Source: Streptococcus porci DSM 23759 (lineage in GTDB: Bacteria > Bacillota > Bacilli > Lactobacillales > Streptococcaceae). From it: a DNA stretch of 64,000 bases. The DNA lies in the NCBI RefSeq assembly GCF_000423765.1, contig NZ_AUIP01000009.1:1-64000 (forward strand). The letters run 5' to 3'. The notes beneath the pieces are model-generated. The model was not told the origin of the DNA. It was given only the letters and a program-made list of their open reading frames with translations, and made no database searches. The position numbers and the translations under genes were made by a program. This document shows, piece after piece, positions 36,362 through 46,936 of this stretch. The number at the start of each line of letters is the position of its first letter. Within the stretch, counting starts at the first letter, position 1.

Positions 36362-37669
36362 GTGAAAAAGGTCTATACGTTTATTGTTCTTTTGATTGCT
36401 CTGTTTTTTTTCTCGACAGTAGAGGCAGATGATATTATGGATATTACCCGAGCGGCGGGATATGATGTGCTTGACGTCAACCGCCCCAAGGCTTCTATTG
36501 CTATTGATGGCAAGACGGGAAATATCCTTTGGCAGGACAATATTGATACCATTCGTGATCCAGCAAGCATGAGTAAAGTGATGACTCTGTACCTTGTTTA
36601 TGAAGCTATTGCTGAAGGGCGTCTGACTGAAGAAACGGTAATTCGTGCTACGGAGACTGACCAAGCTATTGCACAAATCTATGCCATCTCAAATAATAAA
36701 ATTGTAGCTGGTGTGGATTATACAGTTGGTGAACTCATCACCATGACGGCTGTGCCTTCCTCAAATGCAACTACCATCATGCTGGCTAATTACCTTTCTA
36801 ATAACGATCCAGATGCTTTTATTGACCTGATGAACGCCAAGGCTCAAGAGCTTGGGATGACCAATACGAAATGGAATAATGCCAGTGGAGCGGTTGCTGT
36901 TTCTTTTGATGGCTACTATGCTCCTCAGCGCTATAACAATGAACAGACAAATGAAACAACTGCGCGCGACTTGGCCATTTTAGTTTATCATTTTGTTAAA
37001 AAGTATCCAGCCATCCTCAATCATACAAAAGATCCCGTAGTGACGGTTAAGGCAGGAACACCTTATGAGGAGACTTTTGAGACTTATAACTATTCTTTAC
37101 CAGGTGCTAAGTATGGTATTGAAGGTGTCAATGGTCTTAAGACAGGCTCTAGTCCAAGCGCTGCTTTCAACTACATCGCAACGGTCAACCGTGGTGGTCA
37201 GGAAGTTATCTCTGTCATCATGGGAGTGGGTGATTGGGCTGATCAAAACGGTGAATACTATCGCCATCCTTTCGGTAATGCCATTATTGAAAAAGCTTAC
37301 GCTGATTATGAGTATCGTCTTTTGCTCAAAGCTGGTGAGCAGGAAATCAATGGACAGAAGTACCAGCTTAAAGAGGATTTTTACGGAGTATTGAAAAAAG
37401 GTAGCGACCCCGTCTATCTGATTGACGATCAGGGAAACCTATCTTTGGATAATGGCTTAGAGAATGTCAGTCCGAAGATTCATTCAAATCAGAAGGTGAG
37501 CAAGATAGAAAATTCTATTTTAAGTACGGTAAAAGAAGTTATTCCATCCTCAGCGGAGAATCAGTCAGGCTTGTTTGATCTCTTCTTTAAAAAAGGCCTA
37601 GTTGTCATACCGCTTCTTGTGGTACTTTTAGGAATTGTAGCCTACGAACTAAAGCGTAAAAAGAAATAA
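36362..37669 (+). CDS. dacA: D-alanyl-D-alanine carboxypeptidase (low-molecular-weight PBP)
   Basis: Trims the terminal D-Ala of peptidoglycan stem peptides outside the membrane. It has 435 aa from the GTG at 36362. A signal peptide (VYTFIVLLIALFFFSTVEA) is followed by the S11 peptidase domain: DPASMSK with catalytic Ser69, PSSNA as the SxN motif and GLKTGSSP as KTG. A C-terminal beta domain and a membrane anchor (VVIPLLVVLLGIVAYEL) with basic tail KRKKK follow. The GTG follows GAGGTG, and the promoter placement supports it. Streptococci have related DacA and PBP4-like enzymes; which one this is cannot be fixed. Confidence 0.85.
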   Translation: MKKVYTFIVLLIALFFFSTVEADDIMDITRAAGYDVLDVNRPKASIAIDGKTGNILWQDNIDTIRDPASMSKVMTLYLVYEAIAEGRLTEETVIRATETDQAIAQIYAISNNKIVAGVDYTVGELITMTAVPSSNATTIMLANYLSNNDPDAFIDLMNAKAQELGMTNTKWNNASGAVAVSFDGYYAPQRYNNEQTNETTARDLAILVYHFVKKYPAILNHTKDPVVTVKAGTPYEETFETYNYSLPGAKYGIEGVNGLKTGSSPSAAFNYIATVNRGGQEVISVIMGVGDWADQNGEYYRHPFGNAIIEKAYADYEYRLLLKAGEQEINGQKYQLKEDFYGVLKKGSDPVYLIDDQGNLSLDNGLENVSPKIHSNQKVSKIENSILSTVKEVIPSSAENQSGLFDLFFKKGLVVIPLLVVLLGIVAYELKRKKK

Positions 37670-37685
37670 ATTCTTGGGAGTAATA

Positions 37686-37713
37686 AAAATCTCAGATTTT
37701 CTGGGATTTTTTT
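37686..37713 (+). terminator. terminator after the carboxypeptidase gene
   Basis: AAAATCTCAGA, loop TTT, TCTGGGATTTT (one wobble), followed by TTT. Confidence 0.75.
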
Positions 37714-37748
37714 GCTACAATAGAACCATTACTTAAGGAGAAGTGCTT

Positions 37749-38258
37749 ATGGAAAGAGCGATTTTTGCTGGGGGCTGTTTCTGGTGTATGGTACAGCCCT
37801 TTGAAGAGCAGGAGGGGATTTTGTCTGTTCGCTCCGGCTATACTGGTGGACATGTGCCAAATCCAACTTATGAAGAGGTTTGCGCCAAGACGACTGGACA
37901 TACAGAGGCGGTTGAGATTATTTTTAATCCAGAGAAGATTTCCTTTGCTGACTTGGTGGAGATTTACTGGACTCAGACAGATCCGACCGATGCTTTTGGA
38001 CAGTTTGAAGATCGTGGAGATAACTATCGCCCTGTTATTTTCTACTTTGATGAGGCTCAAAGGGAAATAGCAGAGCAGTCTAAGGCGACCTTGCAAGCGT
38101 CAGGACGTTTTGATCGTCCCATCGTGACTAAGATTGAGCCCGCACAGCCCTTTTATGAAGCAGAGGATTATCATCAGGGCTTTTATAAAACCAATCCCAG
38201 CCGTTACAAGGAAAGCTCAGCCATTCGTAAAGCCTTCCTAAAGGAGAATTGGCAGTGA
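37749..38258 (+). CDS. msrA: peptide methionine-S-sulfoxide reductase
   Basis: Reduces methionine-S-sulfoxide in proteins. It has 169 aa. FAGGCFWCM carries the nucleophile Cys10, and [16 protein letters not shown] and [10 protein letters not shown] follow the family. The ATG at 37749 sits 8 nt after AAGGAG; a GTG 6 bp upstream is too close to it. The stop overlaps the start of a decayed GNAT gene (TGATG). There is no MsrB domain, so it handles only the S form. Confidence 0.94.
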   Translation: MERAIFAGGCFWCMVQPFEEQEGILSVRSGYTGGHVPNPTYEEVCAKTTGHTEAVEIIFNPEKISFADLVEIYWTQTDPTDAFGQFEDRGDNYRPVIFYFDEAQREIAEQSKATLQASGRFDRPIVTKIEPAQPFYEAEDYHQGFYKTNPSRYKESSAIRKAFLKENWQ

Positions 38259-38747
38259 TGGCTGATATTGTAGACTTAGATGCGAGTTATCTGAAAGAAA
38301 CGAACCGCTGTTTGCGGATTTTCGTGTACATCTGAGGAGCTTTAAAAATCAATTTGTTGAGCCCGACCTTAATGAGGGAGGGGAAGAATTTTGAAGTTTT
38401 TTGGGGAAAGGTTTTCTCACTTACGGTGTTTTCATGTCTGACACCTTAGTGGTTATATGGTCTGCAAGGTAGAGGAAAGTCTGGTTTGGCTGGAGCAACG
38501 CTATATCTCTGTTGCTTTTCGTCGTCAGGGATTGGCAAGTTTGCTCTTTGAAAAGGCGGAAGAATTATCTCGATTGTTAGGCGGTGAAACCTTATTTAAT
38601 TATGTTCATCCTAACAATCATGAGATGTTAGCTTTTTTGAAACATCAGGGCTACACTGTTTTGAATTTGATTGAAGTGCGTAAGCCTTCCAAGAATGAAC
38701 AGTTGTCACGAGTTGTTCATATGGACGATGAACTTTTTGATTATTGA
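38258..38747 (+). pseudogene. GNAT N-acetyltransferase pseudogene
   Basis: ATG 38258 gives [14 protein letters not shown] and then hits a stop. Changing frame restores EPLFADFRVHLRSFKNQF and then EPDLNEG; another shift gives LTYGVFMSDTL; a third gives GYMVCKVEESLVWLEQ and the acetyl-CoA-binding RRQGLASLLFEKAEEL, on to the end at 38747. At least three frameshifts show true decay, not a single error. The intact gene would be a GNAT acetyltransferase of about 160 aa. It is coupled to msrA by a TGATG overlap. Confidence 0.75.
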
Positions 38748-38758
38748 AGGAGAGATGA

Positions 38759-38974
38759 TTGAGAAAATCTTTTTACAACTGGCTTATGGCTCAGCGCAAT
38801 CCGAAATCAAACGAGCCTGTAGCGATCTTGGCTGATTTGGTTTTTGATGATACGACCTTTCCAAAGCACACTGATGACTTCGAGAGTGTTAGTCGCTATT
38901 TAGAAGATGAGGCAGCCTTTGCTTTTAATCTCAGTGATTTCGATAGAATTTGGGAAGATTATTTAGCACATTAA
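38759..38974 (+). CDS. yozE: YozE family protein (UPF0346)
   Basis: A 71-aa small helical protein with a SAM-like fold. The sequence [20 protein letters not shown] and the [19 protein letters not shown] block are strongly conserved in streptococci; the function is unknown. The start is TTG at 38759 (not ATG), 7 nt after GAAGGAGAG; it matches the conserved N-terminus exactly. It lies between the GNAT pseudogene and ridA, probably one transcript. Confidence 0.9.
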   Translation: MRKSFYNWLMAQRNPKSNEPVAILADLVFDDTTFPKHTDDFESVSRYLEDEAAFAFNLSDFDRIWEDYLAH

Positions 38975-38993
38975 TAATGATAAGGAGAGAAAA

Positions 38994-39374
38994 ATGAGAA
39001 CTATTCACACAGACAAAGCCCCTGCGGCTATCGGACCATACGTTCAAGGGAAAATTGTTGGTAACTTGCTTTTTGCCAGTGGTCAGGTGCCCTTGTCACC
39101 AGAAACTGGTGAGGTTGTTGGAGAAACCATCCAAGAACAAACGGAGCAAGTCTTGAAAAATATTTCGGCTATTTTGTCTGAAGCAGGTACGGATTTTGAC
39201 CATGTGGTTAAAACGACTTGTTTTCTTAGCGACATGAATGATTTTGTGCCTTTTAACGAGGTTTACAAGACAGCTTTTACGACAGATTTCCCAGCTCGCT
39301 CAGCTGTTGAAGTGGCACGTTTGCCACGTGATGTTAAGATTGAAATTGAAGTCATTGCTGAGCTTGTCGACTAA
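38994..39374 (+). CDS. ridA: RidA family enamine/imine deaminase
   Basis: Hydrolyses reactive enamine/imine intermediates from PLP enzymes such as serine/threonine dehydratase, protecting other enzymes. It has 126 aa and forms trimers. GPYVQGKIVGNLLFASGQVPL and FPARSAVEVARLPRDVKIEIE contain the family motif with the substrate-binding Arg. AAGGAGAG precedes ATG. It is followed by a terminator. Confidence 0.95.
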   Translation: MRTIHTDKAPAAIGPYVQGKIVGNLLFASGQVPLSPETGEVVGETIQEQTEQVLKNISAILSEAGTDFDHVVKTTCFLSDMNDFVPFNEVYKTAFTTDFPARSAVEVARLPRDVKIEIEVIAELVD

Positions 39375-39399
39375 GACTTTCATAGCCGTAGCTAATCTC

Positions 39400-39427
39400 A
39401 AAAGTAGGCAGAAGCGCCTGCTTTTTT
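39400..39427 (+). terminator. ridA terminator
   Basis: AAAGTAGGC, loop AGAAGC, GCCTGCTTT with one wobble and a seven-T run. Confidence 0.75.
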
Positions 39428-39441
39428 TATCAGGAAAATTA

Positions 39442-39450
39442 TGGTAGAAT
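39442..39450 (+). promoter_or_regulatory. nrdR operon promoter
   Basis: TGG TAGAAT, extended -10 (39445-39450), 33 bp before nrdR. Confidence 0.45.
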
Positions 39451-39483
39451 AAAGTATTAAGTATCAGGTAAAGTAGGTGTATT

Positions 39484-39978
39484 ATGCGTTGTCCCAAATG
39501 TCATTGCAATAAGTCTAGTGTTATTGATAGCCGTCAGGCTGAGGACGGCAATACCATTCGTCGTCGCCGTGAGTGTGAAGAATGCGCCAACCGCTTCACG
39601 ACCTTTGAACGCTTGGAGGAAATGCCTCTTTTAGTTATCAAAAAGGATGGAACGCGCGAGCAATTTTCCCGCGATAAAATTCTCAATGGTATTATCCAGA
39701 GTGCTCAGAAACGTCCTGTTTCTAGCAGTGATATTGAGAAAGCTATCAGTCGTATTGAACGCAAGGTGCGTAGTGACTATGATAGTGAGGTGGAGAGTAC
39801 AGTCATTGGTAATCTTGTCATGGATGAGCTAGCGGAACTGGATGAGATTACCTATGTCCGTTTTGCCAGCGTTTATCGTTCTTTTAAGGATGTTGATGAG
39901 ATTGAGGCTCTCCTACGTCAAATCACCAACCGCGTGAGAAGTAAGAAAAAAGGTGGCCAAACCCATGACGCCGAATGA
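39484..39978 (+). CDS. nrdR: transcriptional repressor NrdR
   Basis: Represses ribonucleotide reductase genes according to ATP/dATP level. It has 164 aa. An N-terminal zinc ribbon (MRCPKC...RRRRECEEC) is followed by an ATP-cone domain from about residue 46 ([18 protein letters not shown]). Its 3' end overlaps dnaB, so it is the first gene of the nrdR-dnaB-dnaI replication operon, an order conserved in streptococci. Confidence 0.97.
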   Translation: MRCPKCHCNKSSVIDSRQAEDGNTIRRRRECEECANRFTTFERLEEMPLLVIKKDGTREQFSRDKILNGIIQSAQKRPVSSSDIEKAISRIERKVRSDYDSEVESTVIGNLVMDELAELDEITYVRFASVYRSFKDVDEIEALLRQITNRVRSKKKGGQTHDAE

Positions 39979-41116
39979 TACCTTCTCCTACCTCAGAGAA
40001 AATGCCATTTCTTATGATAATCACAGTATGGCTCGTCTCTATCAACCTATTTTAGGGCTAGAGGCGGTCGGGCTTTACGCTTATTTGGCAACTTTTTGGG
40101 ATAACGGGGCAAAGCCTCATAAGTTTACTGAAATTTTGAATCACATGCAGTTTGGTATGTCACGGTTTGAGGAGGCATTGGCCTTATTAACGGCAATGGA
40201 TTTGGTAGCCTTTTACCAGACGGGAGAAGGCTATCTGATTCATCTTAAGCCTGCTCTGTTAATTTCAGACTTTCTAGCCAACCCAGCCTATAGTCGCTTG
40301 CTTGAGCAACGTATCGGGGAAGCTGCTTTTAAAAATCTAATGGTATCAGAGCCGGATAAGGCTAGAAATCTATCTAAAAAGTTTTCGGATCTTTTCTCTG
40401 ACTTTGGGAATCTAGAATTGACAAAACAGTCGAAAGGTCATTTTGATTGGGACTCTTTTCAGAAACGAATGTTTCATGACGGTCTACGTCTGGATAATGA
40501 AAAAGATGATGTGCTTGCTCTTTACAGTTTGGCAGAACGTTATCGCTTGACTTGGTTTGATTTGTATCAAGTAGCTAAAGAAACAGCTTATCAAGGGGTG
40601 ATTTTACCTAAACGATTGTCAGCAAAATTGGAGAAGAATAAGCAAGCTAATGTTCCATCAGACTTTTCTGATCAGGAAAAGATTTTGTTACATAAGGCTA
40701 AATCATCTAGCCCACAGGTTCTCTTAGCTGAGATTAAAAAAGGTCGCAGGGCGACTGTCACGGCAGATGAGTTGAAAGTGCTAGATGATTTAGTGGCTAT
40801 GAATTTCTTAGATGAAGTTATCAATGTCATGGTTATATATACCTTGGCAAAAACTAAGTCAGCCAATCTCAATAAAACTTATTTGATGAAGATCGCCAAT
40901 GATTTTGCTTATCAAGAGGTCAAAAGTGCAGAAGTAGCTATTAGTAAAATGCGCAGCTTTGACCAAAGAAAAAAAGACAGTAAGCCCAAAGCAGTCAAGT
41001 CCAATGTGCCTGACTGGAGTAAACAAGACTACAAAAATGAAACCACGCAAGAGGAGCAAGAGCGTCTTGAGGAACTCAAACGCCAGGCTTTGGCGCGTTT
41101 AGGAGGGAGTGAGTAG
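39965..41116 (+). CDS. dnaB: replication initiation and membrane attachment protein DnaB
   Basis: Helicase co-loader that helps place the replicative helicase at oriC. It has 383 aa from ATG 39965, which is 8 nt after AGGTGG; a GTG 12 bp upstream falls within that Shine-Dalgarno. Two DnaD/DnaB-type domains are seen, an N-terminal winged helix ([21 protein letters not shown]) and a C-terminal helical domain ([20 protein letters not shown]). It overlaps nrdR by 14 bp and abuts dnaI. Confidence 0.93.
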   Translation: MTPNDTFSYLRENAISYDNHSMARLYQPILGLEAVGLYAYLATFWDNGAKPHKFTEILNHMQFGMSRFEEALALLTAMDLVAFYQTGEGYLIHLKPALLISDFLANPAYSRLLEQRIGEAAFKNLMVSEPDKARNLSKKFSDLFSDFGNLELTKQSKGHFDWDSFQKRMFHDGLRLDNEKDDVLALYSLAERYRLTWFDLYQVAKETAYQGVILPKRLSAKLEKNKQANVPSDFSDQEKILLHKAKSSSPQVLLAEIKKGRRATVTADELKVLDDLVAMNFLDEVINVMVIYTLAKTKSANLNKTYLMKIANDFAYQEVKSAEVAISKMRSFDQRKKDSKPKAVKSNVPDWSKQDYKNETTQEEQERLEELKRQALARLGGSE

Positions 41117-42019
41117 ATGGAAAAAGTTGGACAAACCTTGAGCCGTAGTGGTCATTTGCGTCAAGCGGAGACAGACGCCCTCATGCAGGAAATTTTGGCG
41201 GACTCTGAGATTGCAGAATTTATCGCCAATCATCACTTGACTTCCGAGCAAATCAAGCGCAGTCTGCCAAAATTTAACCAGTATCGCAACGAGCGTGCCA
41301 AATTTCAGTCCGGTGATACCAGCTATATCGCTAAAGGCTACCAACCAGTCATCTTCATGAACGAAGGTTATGCTGATGTGTCTTATCGGGAAACGGCAGA
41401 GCTAAAAGTTGCCCAACGGCAGAGAGCTATCGAAGAGAGGATTCATTTGGTTAGTCTACCTAAGACATACAAGAAAATTACCTTTCAAGATGTGACTCTT
41501 GATGATGTCAAACGGGTAGAAGTTTTTCAGGACTTGGTTAATTTTGTGGCTGATTATCCTCAAAATGGGCAGAAAGGTCTCTATCTTTATGGAGATATGG
41601 GAGTTGGCAAGTCTTTCATTCTGGCAGCAATGGCGCGTGAATTGGCCGAGAAAAAAGGTGTTTCTACCACCTTCTTGCATTTTCCAAGCTTTGCCATTGA
41701 TGTCAAGAATGCCATCAATACAGGAACAGTCAAGGAAGAAATTGATGCTGTGAAAAAAGCAGAGCTTTTAATCTTGGATGATATTGGAGCTGAGCAATCG
41801 ACCTCTTGGATTCGCGATGAGGTGCTACAAGTTATCTTACAATACCGCATGCTAGAAGAACTACCAACCTTTTTCACCTCCAATTACAGCTTTGCTGATT
41901 TGGAGAGAAAACTGGGCAGTGTCAAAGGTTCTGACGAATCTTGGCAAGCTAAGCGCGTTATGGAACGCATTCGTTTTCTGGCAAAAGAAGTTCATCTCCA
42001 AGGGGAGAATCGACGCTAA
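41117..42019 (+). CDS. dnaI: primosomal helicase loader DnaI
   Basis: AAA+ ATPase that loads the replicative helicase onto DNA. It has 300 aa. The N-terminal zinc-binding helicase-contact domain spans about residues 1-120. The AAA+ part has Walker A GDMGVGKS near residue 157, Walker B LLILDDIGAE and sensor TSNYS. AGGAGGGAG precedes ATG right at the dnaB stop. Confidence 0.96.
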   Translation: MEKVGQTLSRSGHLRQAETDALMQEILADSEIAEFIANHHLTSEQIKRSLPKFNQYRNERAKFQSGDTSYIAKGYQPVIFMNEGYADVSYRETAELKVAQRQRAIEERIHLVSLPKTYKKITFQDVTLDDVKRVEVFQDLVNFVADYPQNGQKGLYLYGDMGVGKSFILAAMARELAEKKGVSTTFLHFPSFAIDVKNAINTGTVKEEIDAVKKAELLILDDIGAEQSTSWIRDEVLQVILQYRMLEELPTFFTSNYSFADLERKLGSVKGSDESWQAKRVMERIRFLAKEVHLQGENRR

Positions 42020-42045
42020 TTCAGAATTTAATCTTAGGAAGGAAA

Positions 42046-42067
42046 ACTATCTCTGTTTTGAGATAGT
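42046..42067 (+). promoter_or_regulatory. hairpin between Shine-Dalgarno and der start
   Basis: ACTATCTC, loop TGTTTT, GAGATAGT (8-bp stem) separates TAGGAAGGAAA from AGGAAATT ATG. If folded, it brings the upstream GGAAGG within about 8 nt of the start. Confidence 0.4.
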
Positions 42068-42075
42068 AGGAAATT

Positions 42076-43386
42076 ATGGCTTTACCTACAGTTGCCATCG
42101 TTGGTCGTCCCAATGTTGGTAAATCAACACTATTTAACCGTATTGCTGGAGAGCGTATCTCTATCGTCGAAGACGTAGAGGGTGTGACCCGTGATCGTAT
42201 TTATACCACTGCTGAGTGGTTGAATCGTCAGTTCTCTCTTATTGACACGGGAGGTATTGACGACGTTGATGCACCATTTATGGAGCAAATCAAGCATCAA
42301 GCTGATATTGCCATGACTGAAGCTGACGTTATTGTTTTTGTGGTTTCTGGTAAAGAAGGAGTAACAGACGCTGATGAGTATGTGGCACGTATTCTTTATA
42401 AAACAAATAAACCCGTCATTTTAGCGGTTAACAAGGTCGATAACCCTGAGATGCGAAATGATATTTATGATTTTTATTCGCTGGGTCTTGGAGATCCATT
42501 TCCAGTCTCCTCTGTCCACGGGATTGGTACGGGAGACATTTTAGATGCCATTGTAGAAAATCTTCCAACAGAGCATGAGGAAGAAAATCCTGACATCATC
42601 AAGTTTAGCCTAATTGGTCGTCCAAATGTGGGCAAATCAAGTCTTATCAACGCTATTCTGGGTGAAGAGCGCGTGATTGCTAGCCCAGTAGCAGGTACAA
42701 CCCGTGATGCTATTGATACTAACTTTACAGACAGCGACGGTCAGGAATACACCATGATTGACACGGCTGGAATGCGCAAGTCTGGTAAGGTTTATGAAAA
42801 TACCGAGAAGTATTCGGTTATGCGCTCTATGCGTGCTATCGATCGCTCGGACGTTGTTCTTTTAGTTATCAACGCTGAGGAAGGTATCCGTGAGTATGAT
42901 AAACGTATCGCTGGTTTTGCTCATGAAGCTGGGAAAGGGATGATTATCGTTGTCAACAAGTGGGATACCCTTGAAAAGGATAACCATACTGTTGCTCAAT
43001 GGGAAGCAGACATTCGTGACCAGTTCCAATTTCTCAGCTATGCGCCAATCATCTTCGTATCAGCCGTAACCAAGCAACGTTTGCACAAATTACCTGAGAT
43101 GATCAAACGCATCAGTGAAAGTCAAAACAAGCGTATCGCATCAGCAGTTCTTAACGATGTTATCATGGATGCTATTGCCATCAACCCAACACCAACAGAT
43201 AAGGGCAAGCGCCTGAAAATCTTTTATGGAACGCAAGTTTCTGTTAAACCACCAACCTTTGTTATCTTTGTCAACGAAGAAGAACTTATGCACTTCTCTT
43301 ATCTTCGTTTCTTGGAAAATCAAATTCGTGCAGCCTTTGGCTTTGAGGGGACACCGATTCATCTCATCGCACGAAAACGTAAATAA
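42076..43386 (+). CDS. der: ribosome-associated GTPase Der (EngA)
   Basis: Double-GTPase essential for 50S subunit maturation. It has 436 aa. The first G domain has GRPNVGKST at about residues 9-17 and DTGGI; the second has GRPNVGKSS near residue 180, DTAGMR and NKWD. A KH-like domain at the C-terminus ends HLIARKRK. It follows dnaI after 56 bp and may share its transcript. Confidence 0.98.
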   Translation: MALPTVAIVGRPNVGKSTLFNRIAGERISIVEDVEGVTRDRIYTTAEWLNRQFSLIDTGGIDDVDAPFMEQIKHQADIAMTEADVIVFVVSGKEGVTDADEYVARILYKTNKPVILAVNKVDNPEMRNDIYDFYSLGLGDPFPVSSVHGIGTGDILDAIVENLPTEHEEENPDIIKFSLIGRPNVGKSSLINAILGEERVIASPVAGTTRDAIDTNFTDSDGQEYTMIDTAGMRKSGKVYENTEKYSVMRSMRAIDRSDVVLLVINAEEGIREYDKRIAGFAHEAGKGMIIVVNKWDTLEKDNHTVAQWEADIRDQFQFLSYAPIIFVSAVTKQRLHKLPEMIKRISESQNKRIASAVLNDVIMDAIAINPTPTDKGKRLKIFYGTQVSVKPPTFVIFVNEEELMHFSYLRFLENQIRAAFGFEGTPIHLIARKRK

Positions 43387-43393
43387 GTGATGA

Positions 43394-43420
43394 AAGGGGC
43401 TGCTATGAGGCAGTCTTTTT
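43394..43420 (+). terminator. der terminator
   Basis: GGGGCTGC, loop TATGAG, GCAGTC with wobbles, followed by TTTTT. Confidence 0.6.
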
Positions 43421-43430
43421 AGGTCAAATC

Positions 43431-44060
43431 ATGTTTAAAAAGATTCAAGAATACCTTGCTTATCAGGGTGTTAAATATATGAAAGCAGAGAAAGCAGGGA
43501 ATCAAGCACATGCTATGGAAGAGTTGAAAAAGCTTGGCCAGGCCGCTCGTGAGGAGATGCAGGCCTTATCAAAACATCTGGATAGTAAAATTAGTGGCTT
43601 TGTCATGGCTCGTGTCAGTAACTGGGCTAATCAAGCGCAAATTGCTCGTCCACACTTTTGGTGCTTTTTTATAGAAGAAGGAGCTGAGCCTGACGACATT
43701 GCTTTTGCTATCCGACTTTATGGAAATCCAGACTATTTCGGAATTTCTGTCGAAGTCAGTTTTGTGGAACGTAAGAAATCAGAAAAAACTCTGACAAAAC
43801 AGAACCGTGTACTGTCGGTAGCAATTGCAGAGCCACTTTACTATATGGTTCAGATTGATGGTGTCAGTCACCGAGAAGAGGGGAACGAGTCAAATCGCCT
43901 ACGCCTACAAGAAGAGGTTAAATCAGGAAAAGTCAGAAAAGCCCTGGTGAAATATGACATTTCTTTAAATGCTAAAACTAGCCTAGATGAGATAATACCT
44001 GAACTTATCAAAGGATTTAAAGTCCTGATGCCATATTATCAAGCAACAAAAAAAGATTGA
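43431..44060 (+). CDS. uncharacterised conserved-looking protein, 209 aa
   Basis: I do not recognise the family with certainty. It is a soluble protein without signal peptide or membrane helix. The N-terminal third is helical and charged (MFKKIQEYLAYQGVKYMKAE, EELKKLGQAAREEMQALSK). The rest is mixed, with RPHFWCFFIEEGAEPDDIAFAIRLYG and EPLYYMVQIDG. A Shine-Dalgarno is poor (TTAGGTCAAATC). It shares a hairpin terminator with the convergent pbp1A gene. A resemblance to the HI_0552-type family crossed my mind but is not secure. Confidence 0.55.
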   Translation: MFKKIQEYLAYQGVKYMKAEKAGNQAHAMEELKKLGQAAREEMQALSKHLDSKISGFVMARVSNWANQAQIARPHFWCFFIEEGAEPDDIAFAIRLYGNPDYFGISVEVSFVERKKSEKTLTKQNRVLSVAIAEPLYYMVQIDGVSHREEGNESNRLRLQEEVKSGKVRKALVKYDISLNAKTSLDEIIPELIKGFKVLMPYYQATKKD

Positions 44061-44083
44061 AGACGGTGTACTTCAATCTTTTT
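44050..44083. terminator. bidirectional terminator before pbp1A 3' end
   Basis: AAAAAGATTGAAG, loop ACGGTGTA, CTTCAATCTTTTT: a perfect 13-bp stem with T-runs on both strands. Confidence 0.8.
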
Positions 44084-46274
44084 ATTGACCTTGCTGATTA
44101 CTATTTGTAACCGATTCTTGACTACTTTGTTCAGAGATAGTAGAATCTTGTGAACTTGCTTCTGTAACCGAAGTACTTTCTGAGCTTGTTTCGGAACTTG
44201 TGCTAGGGGCAGTAGTGGTTTCGTAGTAGTAAGTGTAGTTTTGGTGTTGTTTGGCGTTGTTGAGGTAGAGGTGGCTACCACTTCGGTAAAGGCCCTCAGG
44301 CATTACCCAATCTTCATTATAGCCACCTGTTAGGTAGGTTATCATTTCACGGTAGACATCAATGGCAACGTTTAATCCTTCTCCATAAATTGGAGTTTGA
44401 CGATTTTTATAACCAGTCCAAACAGCCATAGAATACTGAGGGGTATAACCGACAAAGTTTTCGTCAGGGGCCATAACTCCGACATTCCAATAATTCAAAC
44501 CAAGTTTTTCTTCGATAGCGGCCAATTCATCTTCTGTATAGTTGGAAGTTCCTGTTTTACCAGCTTGATTGAGCCCATAGATTTGTGCTCGTGTCCCAGT
44601 GCCATAGTAAAGGACAGTTTTGAGCATATCTGTCATCATGTAGGCAGTTGTTTCCTTCATGGCACGATTGCTTTTGGCTTCATAGTTCTTGCTTGAACCG
44701 TCGCTAAAAGTAATCTTATTGACATATTGAGGTTCGTAGTAAATACCTCCGTTAGCAAAGGCAGCGTAAGCAGCAGCCATCTTTTCACTGCTTGCTCCAT
44801 ACTGCTGCTCCGTACTAGAAGTAGAACTTGAAATTGCGTTTGAATAGTAAAGTTCAGGATAATGAATCCCAAGATTTGCTAAGAAATCGCTGGCTTTATC
44901 TAAGCCAGTAGCTTCTAAAGCTTTTACTGCCGGAACATTTCGCGATTGCATGATGGCTGTTTGCATAGTCATCCAACCGTAGTACTGACGATCCCAGTTA
45001 TAAAGTTGGGTCGTTGTACCTGGCCAGTAGTAGACAGAGTCATTTAGGTTTTGAGCTGTTGAAGTATAAACCTCATTTTCAATAGCTGGCGCGTAGTCAG
45101 TAACGGGTTTCATTGTAGAACCCCAGTCACGATCGGTTAAGACAGCCTGATTGGTACCGAAGGTAACATCTTCTTTCTGGTTACGAACCCCTAACTGTGC
45201 GACCACATGCCCGTTTGTCACATCAATCACGGTAGAAGCCACTTGGAGATCTTCATCTGGATATGAAACGTAATTGTCAGTGTTGTAAATATCGTAGAGA
45301 CGCTCCTGAGCAGCACTATCAACATTGGTGTAGACTTTGAGACCAGCGCTAAAGATGTCAAGACCAGTATCTTTTTTGACTTGAGAGATAACTTCTGTCA
45401 AATAATTATCCAAATATTTTGGAAAACTTGATGTAGGTTTTAAGGTCTGTAAACCATCTGTAACAGGAGTAGCGACAGCCGCGTCGTATTCTTCCTTGGT
45501 GATGTATTTGTGGCGATACATCTGAGACAATACTGTATCACGTCGTCTTGTAGCTAACTCAGGCTGTGTGTAAGGGTCATATTGGCTAGGTGCTTGAGGG
45601 ATACCTGCAAGGAGAGCTAGCTGAGCTACGGATAACTCTGTCAAATCTTTACCGAAATAAGATTTAGCCGCGGTTCTCATACCATAGTTTCCATTTCCCA
45701 TAAAGACCTTATTGATGTAGAAGGTCAAAATTTCTTCCTTGGTAAATTGTCGCTCCATCTGAAGGGACAGCCAGATTTCTTGCATTTTTCGTTTGATGGT
45801 ACGGTCAGACTCAGCGGTAGAAAAATAGGCTAGCTTAATCAACTGCTGATCGAGGGTTGAGCCCCCTTGTGTCGTATCGTTGGTCAAATTATGCCAAATA
45901 GATCCCATAATACGATAAATATCAATACCACGGTGTTGGAAAAAACGATGATCTTCGATTGAGACAATGGCATTAACCAATCCTATTGGGATACTGTCGG
46001 ATGATACCAACTCTCGTTTTTCAGTTCCCAAGTCAGCTATGAGATTGTTATCCTTATCGTAAATCAAGCTAGAGCTGGTTGCTTGTAATTTCTCCTTTGA
46101 CAGTTCAGGCGCCTGACTAGCATAGTAAGCGAAGAGGCTTCCTCCAGCAATGACAGCTAGAATAATTAGGCTTAATAGGCTAATAGCAAGATAGCTTAGG
46201 ATTTTTTTCCAGGTAATAGGCCCTTTGATTTTTGGGCGTTTTAATTTTTTAGTTACGTTTTTGATGTTAATCAC
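44082..46274 (-). CDS. pbp1A: penicillin-binding protein 1A
   Basis: Class A PBP that polymerises and crosslinks peptidoglycan. It has 730 aa: a cytoplasmic basic tail, one transmembrane helix (about residues 28-52), a GT51 domain with [15 protein letters not shown] and [11 protein letters not shown], then a transpeptidase with DWGSTMKP (catalytic Ser), QSRNVPA and AGKTGTSN. The last 45 residues ([20 protein letters not shown] and onward) are a Ser/Thr-rich disordered extracellular tail. It overlaps recU by 8 bp, the usual recU-pbp1A operon. Confidence 0.95.
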   Translation of the reverse strand: MINIKNVTKKLKRPKIKGPITWKKILSYLAISLLSLIILAVIAGGSLFAYYASQAPELSKEKLQATSSSLIYDKDNNLIADLGTEKRELVSSDSIPIGLVNAIVSIEDHRFFQHRGIDIYRIMGSIWHNLTNDTTQGGSTLDQQLIKLAYFSTAESDRTIKRKMQEIWLSLQMERQFTKEEILTFYINKVFMGNGNYGMRTAAKSYFGKDLTELSVAQLALLAGIPQAPSQYDPYTQPELATRRRDTVLSQMYRHKYITKEEYDAAVATPVTDGLQTLKPTSSFPKYLDNYLTEVISQVKKDTGLDIFSAGLKVYTNVDSAAQERLYDIYNTDNYVSYPDEDLQVASTVIDVTNGHVVAQLGVRNQKEDVTFGTNQAVLTDRDWGSTMKPVTDYAPAIENEVYTSTAQNLNDSVYYWPGTTTQLYNWDRQYYGWMTMQTAIMQSRNVPAVKALEATGLDKASDFLANLGIHYPELYYSNAISSSTSSTEQQYGASSEKMAAAYAAFANGGIYYEPQYVNKITFSDGSSKNYEAKSNRAMKETTAYMMTDMLKTVLYYGTGTRAQIYGLNQAGKTGTSNYTEDELAAIEEKLGLNYWNVGVMAPDENFVGYTPQYSMAVWTGYKNRQTPIYGEGLNVAIDVYREMITYLTGGYNEDWVMPEGLYRSGSHLYLNNAKQHQNYTYYYETTTAPSTSSETSSESTSVTEASSQDSTISEQSSQESVTNSNQQGQ

Positions 46275-46869
46275 CGCCTAAAATGTATTTATCTATGATA
46301 TCTAGGTAAGGCACCTGTGGATAGGCACCTGATTCTATGGCGAAACCATTTTTTTTGATATAATCAAGAGGCATGGATTTATTACCGTTATCAATTTGAT
46401 AAAAATCTATCAAAGGCTTCGCTGGAAGAAGATAGGTTTCCTTGAGACTGGAGAAATGAAGCAAGACAAAGCAGATACCGCTTTGCTCTAAGACACCAAT
46501 CATGTGTTCAATCTGATGCAGATGAAAATTCTTCATAGGCATAGCTGTTTTTTGACGGGTTTCTTTGGCTTCAAAGTCAATATAATGCCCCTTGTAAACG
46601 CCTGAATAGTCAGTTGTTGAGGCTTGTCTAAAGTAGGCCTCAACGATTTTTGCTCGACTTCGTCTTGGGTAGTCCACCTTGACAATTTGGATAGGGGTAG
46701 GCTTCTTGTGAATGACCGCAATTTGACGTGACAAGTAATAGTCATTAGTCGAATTGATGGCTGATTCAAAGCTCATGCCTCTATTGGCAAAGTCTACTTG
46801 TTTCTGAACTTGTCGATTGGGTGAAATCGGATGAATCCGACCCTTGATACTATGAGGATAGTTGACCAT
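46267..46869 (-). CDS. recU: Holliday junction resolvase RecU
   Basis: Cleaves four-way junctions and assists chromosome segregation in Firmicutes. It has 200 aa. The nuclease core shows the acidic pattern of the PD-(D/E)xK fold, with [16 protein letters not shown] holding Asp, Glu and Lys. The N-terminal [17 protein letters not shown] is the family start. AGGGAGGG precedes ATG. It is the first gene of the recU-pbp1A operon, coupling DNA repair with wall growth at division. Confidence 0.95.
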   Translation of the reverse strand: MVNYPHSIKGRIHPISPNRQVQKQVDFANRGMSFESAINSTNDYYLSRQIAVIHKKPTPIQIVKVDYPRRSRAKIVEAYFRQASTTDYSGVYKGHYIDFEAKETRQKTAMPMKNFHLHQIEHMIGVLEQSGICFVLLHFSSLKETYLLPAKPLIDFYQIDNGNKSMPLDYIKKNGFAIESGAYPQVPYLDIIDKYILGGD

Positions 46870-46903
46870 AACCCTCCCTTAATTCTTTACCTATATTCTA
46901 CTA

Positions 46904-46911
46904 ATTATACC
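46904..46911 (-). promoter_or_regulatory. recU-pbp1A promoter
   Basis: On the minus strand TGG TATAAT with the -10 at 46909-46904, an extended -10 about 35 bp before the recU ATG. Confidence 0.5.
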
Positions 46912-46936
46912 ATAATTTAAAAAAGGATGACAAATA

